A DNA stretch of 25,508 nt from a virus: the IMG/VR virus record IMGVR_UViG_3300029448_000393, positions 1 through 25,508 of that record, one strand, 5' to 3'. Positions within the stretch are counted from its first letter, which is position 1; the number at the start of each line of letters is the position of its first letter. The translations under genes and the position numbers were made by a program. Below the pieces are notes generated by a model that saw only the letters and a program-made list of their open reading frames with translations, made no database searches and had not been told where the DNA came from. Shown piece after piece: positions 9,154 to 18,815 of this stretch.

Positions 9154-11391
9154 ATGGCTATAAGTGTATCAGATACAACTCCAAGGATAGAGTATACAGC
9201 ACCAAGTAGTGGACAAACAGTATTTTCAGTACCTTTTGCTACCGAAGTAGCAACAGATATTAATGTATATGTTGATGATGTCCAAGCTACTTATGTTGCT
9301 AGTCTTTCTGGGCAAACAGGAACAGCGTTTACTTTAAATAATGTAGGTACTGCTAACAGTACAACTGTAGAGTTTGCTTCCTCACAAAAAAGTGTGACTA
9401 TTGATATAATTAGAAACGGTGCTATATCTAGGACAACAGACTATAACACCGGTGGATTCTTTGACATCGAAACATTGAATAGTGAGCTGTCAAGAATTAC
9501 CAGAAACCTACAGGACTTAGAGTTAAGAATTGACCAAGCAATTAAAGCACCTATACAAGAAGGCGGTACTGGTACTTTACCGACAGCTTCCTCGAGAGCT
9601 GGAAAGCTCTTGGCTTTTGACGCATCTGGTAATGTCACCACTCAAACATCTGCTATTACTGAGTACCTTGGAGCTTTTGCGTCTGATTTAACAAACAGAC
9701 CTGATGGTTCTGCATTACAAGTAGGTGACATATATTACAACACTACTCAAACAGAAACTCGTATATGGACAGGAAGTAATTGGGATTTAGTATTTGGTAG
9801 AGTGCAACCTTTATCAACAACTTACACAAGTACAGGCTTAACAACAATAACACTTACTGCCAGACCAAGCTCTGTACTTGCTATATTAGTTATTATTGAT
9901 GGTGTTTTGCAAAACGTAAACAATTACACATTAAATGATAATGTTATTACATTTACAACAGCTCCTCCTATTGGATCTTCTGTAGAAATTAGAGATTTTA
10001 GCTCTACTGTTTCTTCTGGTAGCGGAACTATTGTTAATGTAGCTAGTGGATCAGAAGTTACACAAGCCAATATTGATATACCAACATTGTTAAATGATAT
10101 AGCCTCTGCTACAGGAAGGATTGATACTTCTCAATTATCAACTTCTTTACAAAATCAAATATCAAATATAACAAGTGTTGAAGGAAGAACATTAGTTTTA
10201 GAAAACATTATTACGCAAAGCGGTGTTAATGTAATTACAGACCAAGGCACAAAAATTACAGCATTAGAAACATTAACATCTGGTTTAGATAATACAGTTA
10301 ACGGTGCTGCATCTACATCATTAGGTCAAAGAGTTTCTGCTTTAGAAGTATTACAAGTACAAGGCTCTGGAAGTATAACATTAGATCTTAATAGAATTAC
10401 TAATTTAGAATCACAAGTATTTGAAGCAGATGGATCAACTGCAAGATTAGCTACAGTTAATCAACACAACTCATTAAACGCTACTGTTAATACTCTTGAC
10501 GGTACTAGTACAGCACACGCTTTAAGATTAAATAGTTTAGAAGCTATTGCAACTGGAGGTACTGGAACAAGTGTATTAGCAACAAAGTCTGAATTGACTT
10601 TTGTTACAGCTGATGCTGGAACAGCATTACAAAAAGCAAATGCTGCGGTTGCAAGTGTTTCTACATTAAGTGCAACAGTAGGTGTAAACACAGGAAACAT
10701 AACATCAACACAAGAAGTAGTATCTGGTGTTGATGGAGTACAAAGCAAATATGGTGTAAAAGTTTCTGCTAATGGTTATGTAAGTGGCTTTGGATTAATA
10801 TCAACATCTAATGAATTAAGTGGTAGTCATACTGCTTTTGGAGTTAATGCTGATAAATTCTGGATAGCAGATAGAACTAATCAAAATCATACTCCTACTA
10901 TAGCTTTTGAAGTAAGTAACGGTGTTACTAATATTCGTGATGCTGCTATTGATTCTTTACAAGCTAATAAAATTAGAGGTGATGTTAATAAACAACAATT
11001 TGTAGAAACATCCTCATCTTCATCTTTAACATCTTCTTATGTAGTAAAAGCAACTTGTGATTTACCAGCACCAGATAATACAGGATCTACATCTGAAGGT
11101 CATGCTGCTATGGCTATGGCTAGTTTATATTTTAGTAGCACATCTGACGGTGTGCATGGAAAATTAACTGCTTGTACTTTAACAGGAAGCACAGAAGGTA
11201 CTGAGTATGTATTGCATGATGTGTATGAAGATTGGTATGTATCTACGTTACATCTTAACGCTAGAGTACCAGCACAAATATCTGCTTCAGGAAAAGTAAC
11301 AACTGGGATTAGATTTAAACTATATGCAAAACATGATGGTACTTCTTGTAATTTAACTAAAGGCAATATACTTGCCATGGGATTAAGATAA
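9154..11391 (+). CDS. Tail fibre: T7 gp17-like N-terminus joined to a lambda gpJ-like (DUF1983-type) segment
   Basis: A 745-residue receptor-binding fibre. Residues 1-130 match the T7 gp17 N-terminal adaptor that docks fibres on the tail: a beta-rich start with F-x-V-P-F, then V-Y-V-D-D near residue 40, then a T-x-Y-N-T-G-G-F-F near residue 95 followed by a short coiled coil (ELSRITRNLQDLELRIDQ). The middle has long heptad-like stretches with repeated 'aLE' units, typical of trimeric shafts. Around residues 527-600 the pattern SKYGVKVSANGYVSGFGL then FGVNADKFWIAD resembles the central straight fibre region of lambda gpJ-type proteins, unusual behind a T7-type adaptor. The remaining C-terminus is probably the receptor-binding tip. 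A clear ribosome site (AAGGAAAG) precedes the ATG. The stop overlaps the next start by one base. Confidence 0.85.
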   Translation: MAISVSDTTPRIEYTAPSSGQTVFSVPFATEVATDINVYVDDVQATYVASLSGQTGTAFTLNNVGTANSTTVEFASSQKSVTIDIIRNGAISRTTDYNTGGFFDIETLNSELSRITRNLQDLELRIDQAIKAPIQEGGTGTLPTASSRAGKLLAFDASGNVTTQTSAITEYLGAFASDLTNRPDGSALQVGDIYYNTTQTETRIWTGSNWDLVFGRVQPLSTTYTSTGLTTITLTARPSSVLAILVIIDGVLQNVNNYTLNDNVITFTTAPPIGSSVEIRDFSSTVSSGSGTIVNVASGSEVTQANIDIPTLLNDIASATGRIDTSQLSTSLQNQISNITSVEGRTLVLENIITQSGVNVITDQGTKITALETLTSGLDNTVNGAASTSLGQRVSALEVLQVQGSGSITLDLNRITNLESQVFEADGSTARLATVNQHNSLNATVNTLDGTSTAHALRLNSLEAIATGGTGTSVLATKSELTFVTADAGTALQKANAAVASVSTLSATVGVNTGNITSTQEVVSGVDGVQSKYGVKVSANGYVSGFGLISTSNELSGSHTAFGVNADKFWIADRTNQNHTPTIAFEVSNGVTNIRDAAIDSLQANKIRGDVNKQQFVETSSSSSLTSSYVVKATCDLPAPDNTGSTSEGHAAMAMASLYFSSTSDGVHGKLTACTLTGSTEGTEYVLHDVYEDWYVSTLHLNARVPAQISASGKVTTGIRFKLYAKHDGTSCNLTKGNILAMGLR

Positions 11392-11852
11392 TGCCTAAAT
11401 ATACAGCACAACAAATAGAAGAAAGACAAAATATTTTAGAAGCTCAACAAAAATTAGTACAAGAAAAGTACGAAACAGAACAAGAGCAAGCGCAAATACA
11501 AAAAGAAAATCAACAATTTAATTTAGATAATTCTGTTGATGGTTACTATATACAAGTATTAGGCGATAATGAGTATGGATCACAAATAGGTCCAAATAAA
11601 ATAGATAGTAGTTATGAAATTATAATACCTTTTATTGGTTTAGTAAGTCCGGGTTATGAAATATATATAGAAAGAAACAATGCTGGTGTGCTAGAGCAAA
11701 GAATAAGAAAAGAAAATTTAGGATATAAAGCTGAAAGAAAATTAAATTACCCAAGCATACCAGAACAATTAGATATGATATATCACGATATAGATAAGTG
11801 GAAAGAAACTATAAAACAAATAAAAGATTTACACCCTAAAGGAGATAACTAA
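11391..11852 (+). CDS. Small tail accessory protein (fibre-associated, chaperone-like)
   Basis: A 153-residue protein between two fibre genes. Residues 5-45 form a Gln/Glu/Lys-rich coiled coil. A short beta-type middle follows, and the C-terminus contains [18 protein letters not shown] (about 122-139). That Y-P-S/P-I-x-x-Q-L-D-x-x-Y/W motif is widespread in small phage tail proteins encoded next to fibres, often annotated as tail accessory or assembly proteins. Its molecular role here is not shown by sequence; a fibre assembly factor or a minor tail component are both possible. The start overlaps the upstream fibre stop and its own stop overlaps the next start (TAATG), so it is co-translated with both fibre genes, which supports a shared function. 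Confidence 0.6.
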   Translation: MPKYTAQQIEERQNILEAQQKLVQEKYETEQEQAQIQKENQQFNLDNSVDGYYIQVLGDNEYGSQIGPNKIDSSYEIIIPFIGLVSPGYEIYIERNNAGVLEQRIRKENLGYKAERKLNYPSIPEQLDMIYHDIDKWKETIKQIKDLHPKGDN

Positions 11853-14800
11853 TGGCTATTACTACAGTACACGGTAGAATGGTAACAGATGGTTCTATTG
11901 GAACTGCTGACTTAGATGGTAGTGGTGTAACTACTGGATTTACTGGTGTAACTAAAACAGATAATGGTAATGGTACATTAGATATTATTTTTACTGCTGT
12001 TGGTGGTGCTACATATACTATTACAACTCCTGATTTATCTGGTCCAACTGGAGCTACTGGAAGTGCTGGTGTAGCTGGATCAACAGGTAGTGCTGGCGCT
12101 CAAGGTCCAGCTGGACCAACAGGACCAACAGGACCAGCTGGTACATCTGGACTAACTGTAACAAATTTTTCTGCTGTCAATAATGCTAACAATACAATTA
12201 CGCTTAACTTTACTTTTTCTGATAATAGTACACATACTTTTACATCTCAAAATTTAAAAGGTGATACTGGTGCAACTGGCAACACAGGACCTACTGGTCC
12301 ACAAGGTGATACAGGACCTCAAGGAACAACTGGTAGCACAGGCCCACAAGGAAATACTGGTAATACAGGGCAAACAGGCAGTACTGGACCTCAAGGAATA
12401 CAAGGCATACAAGGTATACAAGGTGAAACTGGAGCAACTGGACCTCAAGGTTCTGGATTAGCAAGTGTTTTAAATGATACTACACCACAGCTAGGTGGTA
12501 GTTTAGATGTTAACGGTCAAAGCATTGTGTCTTTATCAAATGGTAATATTAATCTTTTACCTAATGGTTCTGGCAAAGTTAACCTTGATGGTAATGGATC
12601 TTCTGGTGGTGTTACAATATCAGATGGCTTAGTAGATGTTAGAACAGGCACAGGATCTATTGCTAAAATTAATTTATATTGCGAAAGCTCTAATGCTCAT
12701 GCACAAACAATACAACCTCAACCACATTCAGCAAATGTAAGTAATGAATTAACTTTACCAGCTGGAGGGGATCAGGAATTAGTAGGTACAACTGCAACAC
12801 AAACATTAACAAACAAAACTATTAGTTCTGCTCAATTAACTGGTGCGTTGCCAGCTATAGATGGTTCAGCATTAACAGGAATAGAGTCTGGTGGAGGACA
12901 TGATAGAAACTACACAGCTAGTGGCAGTATCACCGCAGGCAAGCCATTAATCTTAAACGCTAATAATACAGTTACACAAGTCGCTGAAACATCTTCAACT
13001 ATTCCCGCAGGTTTAGGAACTAACTCATCAATAGCAATATCATCATCAGTATATGACCAACAAGTATCAATGGGAGCGACAAATCAATTTATTAGTTTGT
13101 ATACCTTTGCTAATGATACAAAATGTTATTTAACTCCAAATACAATATCAGCAACAGACTTAAAAACTATTACAAGTGGTGTAGAAACTAATTTTGATAC
13201 AGGCGCAGAAAGAAATATTGGTATTATTTATGAACCAAATCAGGGAAAATATGTCGCTTTTCATGTAAATAGTAATAATTATCCTTGTGCAACTGTTATA
13301 GATTTTGTTAGTTCAGGTGCAACAGCAACTTTATCAATAGGCACAACAACTGTACTTGATTCAAATACTATCGCATCAAGTACATTTGATAACGATATGA
13401 TAACTTATGACACATCTGCTCAAAAAATTATTATATCCTTTGTAAGAAGTAACTCGTCAGGATGGACAATGTCAGTAAGTCTATCAGGTTCTACAATTAC
13501 AGCAGGAACACCTATTGCAGTTCCTATGTATGGAAGTTATGTAGGTGGAGCAAACATAACTTGTTCATATTCATCTACTGCTGATAAAACAGTTTATTTA
13601 TATACTGATAATAATACAGAAGATTTATATACTACTGTTGGTACAGTATCAGGTTCATCTTTTACTTTTGGTTCAACTGCTGTTGTTTCAAATTTACCAA
13701 CAGGTAATTTTAATGGTGCTGATGCTTGTGTTGGTGTTGATAATAATGGTGTTGTCGTTTTATCCTATTTAGCTCAAGATATTACACCTGCTTATACATT
13801 ATTTTCACAAGCAGGAACACTTAGCGGAACAACGATAACATGGGGTTCACCATCTCAAGTATCAAATGTTACTTGTTTAGGTAATGCAAAAAATGAATGT
13901 TCCATAGAATCAATAGCATCTGGCAAAATGATAATTACAAGAGCAACTCGAAGTGACAGTCCATCAAATGCAGATGATGGAATTTTTGTTATTGTAACAT
14001 CTTCAGGCACAACTGTTACTAATGGAAGTGTTCAAACTTTTTCAACATCAGCTACAAGATACCCAAGCGTTTCAACAAATTATTCTAAAACACAAGCTGT
14101 TATTAATTATGGAGACTCATCATCAATGGATGTAAATAATATTGTTTATATTGAGTCTCAACAATCAGGTGGTCTAGTTACTAATTTATCAAAAGACAAT
14201 TACTTTGGTATTGCAGCTGAAACTAAAAGCAACGGACAAGATGTAAAGGTAACACGCCCAGGTTCTTTAAACAAAAATCAAAGTGGCATGACCGCAGGTA
14301 AGGATATGTATGTAACTGATGCAGGTCTCATAAAACAACGTACAACGACAACGACTACACTAGCATCAACACCAACTGTATCTGCATTAGTAGAAGATTC
14401 AACATACTATACAAATACCAATAGACTAGGTTCTCAAGCAGTAGCTTATGACTCAAACTCAGGAAGTTATGTCAGAATTATTGGAAACATGGGTAATGAA
14501 TATCCTACTGTACAAGCAGGCACATGGTCTAATGGCGCAATAACTTGGGGAACAGCTACAGTATTGCAATCTCATGCCACAGGAAGTAATGCTCCAAATG
14601 TTATATCGGCAGATGGTAAAGTTATATTTTATTGGATGGCTTTAGTAAGTTCTAATTATTATTTAAATACACAATGGGCTACAATTTCAGGAACAACATT
14701 TACTCTTAATACAGCAGGTATTCAAAATATTGTAACAGCAAATACTACTACTAATAGACAAAGTGGAGTGATGGCTTATGATGTAAATGCTTCAAGATTA

Positions 14801-17095
14801 GTTTATAATTATTATGATTATACTAATAAAAAAGTATATGTAGTAACAGGAGAAATAACATCAACTAGCTTTACTTTTGGTACTCCATTAGAGGTTGATG
14901 ATTGTTTTAATGCCTCTAATAATGCTCATATATCTTCAATAGTTTATGACGCTAGTAAACAAAGAACAGTTTTATTTTATTTACAAAAAGATTCAGGAGT
15001 TGATACTGGTAAACCAAATGCAGTAGTTTTACAAGTTGGCTCATCTACTATAACAAAAGGAACAGCAGTAGAAGTCCTAAATTCAAATATGGAAGTTTCT
15101 ATACCATCTTATGCTATATACGATAGTACAAATCAAAAAGTAATGTTTTTGTGGCGACAAGATTCTCCAAATAGAATGTATTATTCTATCGGTACAGTTA
15201 CAGGCGGTGGAACAAACTCTATATCTTGCACAACCCCTGTTGATTTTGGTGGTGGTTCTAGTGTTGAGGGTATAGGTATGCTTTATGATACAGGAAAATC
15301 ACAAATTCTTTTTCCACATCAAACAGGCAGTCATCCAAATAGGATAGTTACTGTTAATGCCTATACATCAGATGGCTCTACATTAACATTAGCATCTTCA
15401 ACAGCAAGTTCTGGTACTTTTCCTGCGATGGGAAAGGCGTGTGCGTCAGCTTATGGTACAGATAAAGGTAGTTTATTTTATTTTGCTATTGATGGTGAAA
15501 GTAAAAACGGACAAGTTACATCTTACTTTGGCTCAACAACATCAACTGTAGTAAATGGATCGCAGTTTGTAGGTACTGCAAGAAGCGGAACAGACCTAGA
15601 ATTATCTGAGTCACCAACAGAATTAATTGCAATGGCTAATGGTTCTATTACTAAAGGCAAGCCTGTTATTCTAAGAACGGATGGTGACTTTGCTGAAGTT
15701 GGTGGTACAAGTAGTTCAGGAAGTACAGTTAGTCCTGAGACACAACAAATATCTGGTCAACAAAACACCGAAGATAAATTCTATATTGCAGATAATGGAA
15801 ATGGTATTTTTGCTGTTGTTTCAATAACAAGTCACAGAGCAAGAATTATTCTTGGTGAAGATACAGGAACTTCAATAACGTGGGGAAGTGAAGTAACTCT
15901 TGATGATACAAGTGAAAATATTACAGGTGTTTCAGTTTATTATGACTCTGTAGAAGATAAATTTATTGCAACCAATGTAAGTGGTGGCTCACAAAATGTT
16001 TGCTCTTATATTGTATCTTATAGTGGAACAACAGCAACTAAAGGAACACAATCATCTTTATTAGCTTTAGGTTTTCCAAATAGTAACTACGTTTTAGCCT
16101 CAGATTATAACACAACAGATAAAAAAGGAATTGTATGTATTGGTAAAGATACAGGTAAAATGTTTACTGTTACAGTATCAGGAACAACTATAACTCAAAG
16201 TGCTTTATCTTCTCAATTTAGTGGATCAAGCAACTCAGCACAATTTTTTCAAATGGTCTACGATAATACAAATAGTGTTGGTTATATAACTTATAGAAAT
16301 GAGGCAATTTCAGATTATCCTTATATTCAAACATTTACAGTATCAGGAGATACTTTTAGTTTTGGTACTGAAACTGTAATACAATCACTAGCGGCAGATG
16401 GATATGTTGGAGTTGCAGAAGGTTCAGCAGATGGAAAAGGTGTATGTGTAGCATGGAGAAGGTCAGGAACTGGTATTAACTATATTACTCCAACATTTAG
16501 CGGTCTTGTACCAACGATAGGTGGCGTAACTACATTGTCAGGTGGTCAAGTTCCTGATACATCACTTTATTGGGAAGGAGCACAAGTTGTAAACTATAAC
16601 CCTGTGTCACAATCATTTATTCTTGCTTACCAAGATACAAGTGGAAAATATGACATAATTACTAACAATGGTACAGTATCAGGCGGTACTCTTACCTTTA
16701 GTGATTATGATGTTGTATATCCTACAACTAATGCGTCTCAATATTATGCTATAAGCAATCCTACAGGTAAAAATGCAAATAATGTTTTTATAATACAACA
16801 AAGATATAATCAATCTACTTATAAAACAGCAGGTTCAATATGGGGTGCATCTTACAACAATACAACAACCAATTTAACGTCTACAAACTTTATAGGATTT
16901 GCTCAAAATACTGTTGCAGATAATGAAGATGTAAAAGTAAAAGTAATATCACAAAGTGATCAGAATCAAACAGGACTAACAATAGGTTCACAATACTTTG
17001 TTCAAACTGATGGTACTTTGTCAACTACAGCAGGAACTCCATCTGTATTAGGTGGAACTGCATTATCAAGTACAAGTTTATTAATCAAGTCATAA
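11852..17095 (+). CDS. Giant collagen-like / beta-propeller tail adhesin
   Basis: A 1747-residue probable receptor-binding or fibre protein. Two short beta-type units are each followed by Gly-x-y collagen-like runs (residues 64-100 and 137-202). Next comes a motif common in phage fibres ([17 protein letters not shown], near 210) and a [11 protein letters not shown] segment. From about residue 350 to the end there are three blocks of roughly 430-450 residues. Each contains recurrent units of the type Y-D-x-x-x-x-K-x-V/I-x-x-Y/F alternating with G-x-x-x-G-x-x-I/F-T/x-x-G-x, as in beta-propeller blades. Blocks are bracketed by related linker modules near residues 355, 783, 1233 and 1679. The C-terminus ends in a SSTSLLIK sequence. 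An AAGGAGAT ribosome site precedes the ATG. Propeller folding is inferred from the repeat pattern only. Confidence 0.8.
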   Translation: MAITTVHGRMVTDGSIGTADLDGSGVTTGFTGVTKTDNGNGTLDIIFTAVGGATYTITTPDLSGPTGATGSAGVAGSTGSAGAQGPAGPTGPTGPAGTSGLTVTNFSAVNNANNTITLNFTFSDNSTHTFTSQNLKGDTGATGNTGPTGPQGDTGPQGTTGSTGPQGNTGNTGQTGSTGPQGIQGIQGIQGETGATGPQGSGLASVLNDTTPQLGGSLDVNGQSIVSLSNGNINLLPNGSGKVNLDGNGSSGGVTISDGLVDVRTGTGSIAKINLYCESSNAHAQTIQPQPHSANVSNELTLPAGGDQELVGTTATQTLTNKTISSAQLTGALPAIDGSALTGIESGGGHDRNYTASGSITAGKPLILNANNTVTQVAETSSTIPAGLGTNSSIAISSSVYDQQVSMGATNQFISLYTFANDTKCYLTPNTISATDLKTITSGVETNFDTGAERNIGIIYEPNQGKYVAFHVNSNNYPCATVIDFVSSGATATLSIGTTTVLDSNTIASSTFDNDMITYDTSAQKIIISFVRSNSSGWTMSVSLSGSTITAGTPIAVPMYGSYVGGANITCSYSSTADKTVYLYTDNNTEDLYTTVGTVSGSSFTFGSTAVVSNLPTGNFNGADACVGVDNNGVVVLSYLAQDITPAYTLFSQAGTLSGTTITWGSPSQVSNVTCLGNAKNECSIESIASGKMIITRATRSDSPSNADDGIFVIVTSSGTTVTNGSVQTFSTSATRYPSVSTNYSKTQAVINYGDSSSMDVNNIVYIESQQSGGLVTNLSKDNYFGIAAETKSNGQDVKVTRPGSLNKNQSGMTAGKDMYVTDAGLIKQRTTTTTTLASTPTVSALVEDSTYYTNTNRLGSQAVAYDSNSGSYVRIIGNMGNEYPTVQAGTWSNGAITWGTATVLQSHATGSNAPNVISADGKVIFYWMALVSSNYYLNTQWATISGTTFTLNTAGIQNIVTANTTTNRQSGVMAYDVNASRLVYNYYDYTNKKVYVVTGEITSTSFTFGTPLEVDDCFNASNNAHISSIVYDASKQRTVLFYLQKDSGVDTGKPNAVVLQVGSSTITKGTAVEVLNSNMEVSIPSYAIYDSTNQKVMFLWRQDSPNRMYYSIGTVTGGGTNSISCTTPVDFGGGSSVEGIGMLYDTGKSQILFPHQTGSHPNRIVTVNAYTSDGSTLTLASSTASSGTFPAMGKACASAYGTDKGSLFYFAIDGESKNGQVTSYFGSTTSTVVNGSQFVGTARSGTDLELSESPTELIAMANGSITKGKPVILRTDGDFAEVGGTSSSGSTVSPETQQISGQQNTEDKFYIADNGNGIFAVVSITSHRARIILGEDTGTSITWGSEVTLDDTSENITGVSVYYDSVEDKFIATNVSGGSQNVCSYIVSYSGTTATKGTQSSLLALGFPNSNYVLASDYNTTDKKGIVCIGKDTGKMFTVTVSGTTITQSALSSQFSGSSNSAQFFQMVYDNTNSVGYITYRNEAISDYPYIQTFTVSGDTFSFGTETVIQSLAADGYVGVAEGSADGKGVCVAWRRSGTGINYITPTFSGLVPTIGGVTTLSGGQVPDTSLYWEGAQVVNYNPVSQSFILAYQDTSGKYDIITNNGTVSGGTLTFSDYDVVYPTTNASQYYAISNPTGKNANNVFIIQQRYNQSTYKTAGSIWGASYNNTTTNLTSTNFIGFAQNTVADNEDVKVKVISQSDQNQTGLTIGSQYFVQTDGTLSTTAGTPSVLGGTALSSTSLLIKS
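12041..12151 (+). repeat. Collagen-like Gly-x-y repeat, first copy
   Basis: Codes for 12 consecutive Gly-x-y triplets plus one Gly (residues 64-100 of the adhesin), dominated by GPT, GPA and GSA. It follows a beta-type unit (residues 30-63), and the pair is repeated downstream. Such runs form triple-helical shafts in phage fibres, which implies a homotrimer. Confidence 0.85.
12260..12457 (+). repeat. Collagen-like Gly-x-y repeat, second copy, with a 9-base tandem repeat
   Basis: Codes for 22 consecutive Gly-x-y triplets (residues 137-202), rich in GPQ, GNT and GST. It contains three GIQ triplets from a near-perfect 9-base tandem repeat around 12397-12423. Low-complexity DNA of this kind is prone to slippage, so copy number may vary between relatives. 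A long open frame in +1 across it is only a by-product of the repeat. Confidence 0.85.
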
Positions 17096-17105
17096 GGAGA
17101 TAATC

Positions 17106-17402
17106 ATGGCGCAGACTATAACATGGAATACTAACATTGAGGGCCAAGCTGATAGATTGAATACTTCAATTTATTTGTTTGAAGATTCAGATGTTATTGA
17201 TATAGCATCTGACCAGACAACTGTTAGTGACAGCGATGGTAATCCTACTTTAATAATCTCTGATGTAAATAGTGGTAACGCAACTTTACATACTGGTGTT
17301 GAAACTCCAGAAGATTATTTTGGTTGGAAATATACATATGCTGATAGCACATGGACAGCTGTTGTTGGTTGGGTAGATCCCAGACTAGAAGAAGAAGAAT
17401 AA
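17106..17402 (+). CDS. Small acidic protein of unknown function, fibre-linked
   Basis: A 98-residue acidic protein I do not recognise. It has no signal peptide or membrane segment. Sequence is beta-type with aromatic motifs (YFGWKYTYADSTW at about residues 71-83) and ends in four glutamates. The ATG at 17106 has a good ribosome site (AAGGAGAT, 4 bases after the adhesin stop). It sits between the adhesin and the lysis-like genes, so a minor tail component or fibre-capping protein is conceivable, but nothing in the sequence proves it. Confidence 0.6.
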   Translation: MAQTITWNTNIEGQADRLNTSIYLFEDSDVIDIASDQTTVSDSDGNPTLIISDVNSGNATLHTGVETPEDYFGWKYTYADSTWTAVVGWVDPRLEEEE

Positions 17403-17405
17403 TAA

Positions 17406-17615
17406 ATGTCTGGTCTTACACCATTAGAGCAAGGCAAACTTCTTGAAGCAGTAAATAGATTGTCGGACCAGGTGGAAGATCTTAATGACAGACTTTTAGT
17501 AATGGAAGCACAGGTTGCAAGAGGTAGAGGATTACTCTTTGGAATAATTTTTGCAGCTGGTGGTTTATCAGCTGGTCTAACAAATTTTTTATCCACATAC
17601 TTTGGAGGTAACTAA
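17406..17615 (+). CDS. Small membrane protein, XhlA-like holin accessory (putative)
   Basis: A 69-residue protein. An amphipathic coiled-coil N-terminus (residues 6-37, heptads of Leu/Val) is followed by basic residues (ARGRG) and one transmembrane helix (about 42-62, Gly/Ala/Leu-rich). This build, a short cytoplasmic coil plus a C-terminal membrane anchor, is typical of XhlA/haemolysin-type small phage proteins that assist holins. The next gene, a lipoprotein, overlaps its stop by one base, and a three-TM holin candidate follows, which supports a lysis role. It could instead be an unrelated membrane-anchored regulator. Confidence 0.5.
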   Translation: MSGLTPLEQGKLLEAVNRLSDQVEDLNDRLLVMEAQVARGRGLLFGIIFAAGGLSAGLTNFLSTYFGGN

Positions 17616-17755
17616 TGAAAAAATCATTAGCAGTAGTATTTATTTGTACGTTTACCTTTGTTGGTTGTGCATCATCACACATAAATGTGAGCACAAATGT
17701 ACCAACAGGGAAAAACATATCAATTAAGATAGAAACTACAGACAAAATAGATTAG
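17615..17755 (+). CDS. 46-residue lipoprotein (candidate outer-membrane spanin)
   Basis: Short gene easily missed because of its length. The ATG overlaps the stop of the upstream gene (TAATG), and a GGAGGT ribosome site lies 7 bases before it. The protein starts MKKSLAVV, then a hydrophobic stretch ending in a lipobox-like FVGC with Cys at residue 18. About 28 polar residues follow, ending in a TAG stop at 17753-17755. This is a lipoprotein signal peptide followed by a tiny mature peptide, the usual form of Rz1-type outer-membrane spanins. Phenylalanine at the -3 lipobox position is less common than leucine. Mature Rz1 proteins are often proline-rich and this one is not (one proline), so spanin is a suggestion. 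The matching inner-membrane partner could be the gene at 18304. Confidence 0.65.
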   Translation: MKKSLAVVFICTFTFVGCASSHINVSTNVPTGKNISIKIETTDKID

Positions 17756-17869
17756 TAGTATTTAAACAAACACAGAAGCTCATACAGTTAATGTTTTAAT
17801 TCTGTATCTTCTACTATTCAAACAAAATTTTAACTGTACTGGTGCTTATTTATAGGAGAATTTTTTCTG
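17756..17869. other. 114-base gap with weak inverted repeat
   Basis: Non-coding gap between the lipoprotein and the holin candidate. An imperfect inverted repeat with 6-base arms (ATACAG and CTGTAT, about 17782-17807) is visible, without a following T-run. I see no convincing -35/-10 pair. The AGGAG ribosome site for the next gene lies at its right end, with a rather long spacing of about 11 bases. Confidence 0.4.
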
Positions 17870-18307
17870 ATGATCGCATTACTCGGCTCAGTTTTGGGCT
17901 TTACATCCAGTACTCTACCAAGTGTATTAGGATTCTTTGAAAAAAAACAAGAACACAAACAACAACTAGCATTATTAGAAGCTCAAGCTAAATATAAAGT
18001 GTCTGTTGCTCATGCTGAAGCTGATGGAAAAGAAGCTGAAGGATTATACAAGCATGATTCAACACTAGCTACTCACTCTGCCAAGTGGGTTACAACTTTT
18101 GCTAGTACTTGTAGACCAGTCATTACATATTTATTTTTATTTTGCTACTTAGGTGCAAAGACTGTTGCTATTGTGCAATCATATCAAAATGGTATAGAGT
18201 TACACAAGAGTATTGATTTGATCTACACAGAATATGACGCTGGTATCATGGCTAGTATAATTTCTTTCTGGTTTGGTCAACGTGCTATGATGAGGAGAAA
18301 ATCGTGA
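17870..18307 (+). CDS. Three-TM holin-like membrane protein (putative)
   Basis: A 145-residue protein with three hydrophobic segments: residues 1-23, 82-103 (PVITYLFLFCYLGAKTVAIV) and about 125-138 (GIMASIISFWFG). Between the first two lies a charged helical region with a Gln/Lys/Glu/Ala-rich coil (24-58). The C-terminus is basic (MMRRKS). The order of coil, W-x-x-x-F-x-x-x-x-R-P and membrane pair, then W-F-G-x-R, is seen in phage and gene-transfer-agent holins of the three-TM type. It would permit lysis by opening the inner membrane, but no endolysin is seen next to it. A four-base GTGA overlap links it to the following gene. Confidence 0.6.
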   Translation: MIALLGSVLGFTSSTLPSVLGFFEKKQEHKQQLALLEAQAKYKVSVAHAEADGKEAEGLYKHDSTLATHSAKWVTTFASTCRPVITYLFLFCYLGAKTVAIVQSYQNGIELHKSIDLIYTEYDAGIMASIISFWFGQRAMMRRKS

Positions 18308-18594
18308 AGGTATCAGACTCAAGTGTAATATCTATACCATTAAGAAACTTGGTAAGTTTAGTTGGTGGTGCAATGATACTTGTTTATGGTTACTTCGGTG
18401 TAACAGAACGATTAAATTTTTTAGAGCATGAGTTAGAACTACAAGATAAAGATATTATTCTTAACTCTGAGTTTAGAATTAAATGGCCCAGGGGAGAGAT
18501 GGGTTCTTTACCAGATGATGCACGTCAAGACATGATGATTGATATGTTAAAAGATGAAGTGGCTACAATTAAAACAGAACTAGAAAAACAATAG
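18304..18594 (+). CDS. Membrane-anchored coiled-coil protein, spanin-like (putative)
   Basis: A 96-residue protein starting with GTG inside the GTGA overlap with the holin candidate; GAGGAGAA lies just upstream. One N-terminal membrane segment (about residues 12-32) is followed by a heptad-rich helix (35-56), a short RIKWPRGEMG element, and a second helix to the end (72-96). A single membrane anchor with a long periplasmic coil next to a holin and near a small lipoprotein resembles an inner-membrane spanin. It is shorter than typical Rz, and the WPRG element is not something I can assign. It could also be a tail-associated or host-takeover membrane protein. Confidence 0.5.
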   Translation: MKVSDSSVISIPLRNLVSLVGGAMILVYGYFGVTERLNFLEHELELQDKDIILNSEFRIKWPRGEMGSLPDDARQDMMIDMLKDEVATIKTELEKQ

Positions 18595-18602
18595 GAGCTA
18601 AT

Positions 18603-18815
18603 ATGATTAACCAAGAAACTTTTTTAGAAGATGTAATAGAGGATGACCAACAAGTATATGTCATACCTTATGCAGACAAGTTAAGGATATGCGTTAATAA
18701 CAAAACAGTCTGGAAGCCTATGACTGTTGATGCGTACATGCACTTTATTGTTGGATGTATAGACTCAATGCAAGAGATGAGAAGATTAAACAAATGCAAG
18801 TGTGGTAAAAACTAA
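18603..18815 (+). CDS. Small protein of unknown function with C-terminal Cys pair
   Basis: A 70-residue protein I do not recognise, preceded by a good ribosome site (AGGAG, about 6 bases before the ATG). It is acidic at the N-terminus and basic at the C-terminus, which ends CKCGKN; a third Cys (residue 52) and the C-x-C could bind a metal. No membrane segment or signal peptide is evident. The stop overlaps the ATG of the metallophosphoesterase gene, so the two are probably co-translated. Confidence 0.6.
   Translation: MINQETFLEDVIEDDQQVYVIPYADKLRICVNNKTVWKPMTVDAYMHFIVGCIDSMQEMRRLNKCKCGKN

Noticed and set aside
10461-10748. 95-codon - strand frame opposite the fibre gene
   Set aside because: Cys/Val/Ala-rich shadow of Thr/Ala-rich fibre sequence, without ribosome site.
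12261-12461. 66-codon + strand frame inside the collagen-like region, and its antisense partner
   Set aside because: A by-product of Gly-x-y repeat DNA; no ribosome site and fully inside the adhesin gene.
17589-17597. Perfect DnaA box (TTATCCACA) on the + strand
   Set aside because: It lies inside the coding sequence of the small membrane protein, alone, and one perfect 9-mer is not surprising in 25 kb of AT-rich sequence on two strands.
17482-17745. 87-codon - strand frame opposite the XhlA-like and lipoprotein genes
   Set aside because: Antisense to coupled genes with good ribosome sites; no ribosome site of its own.
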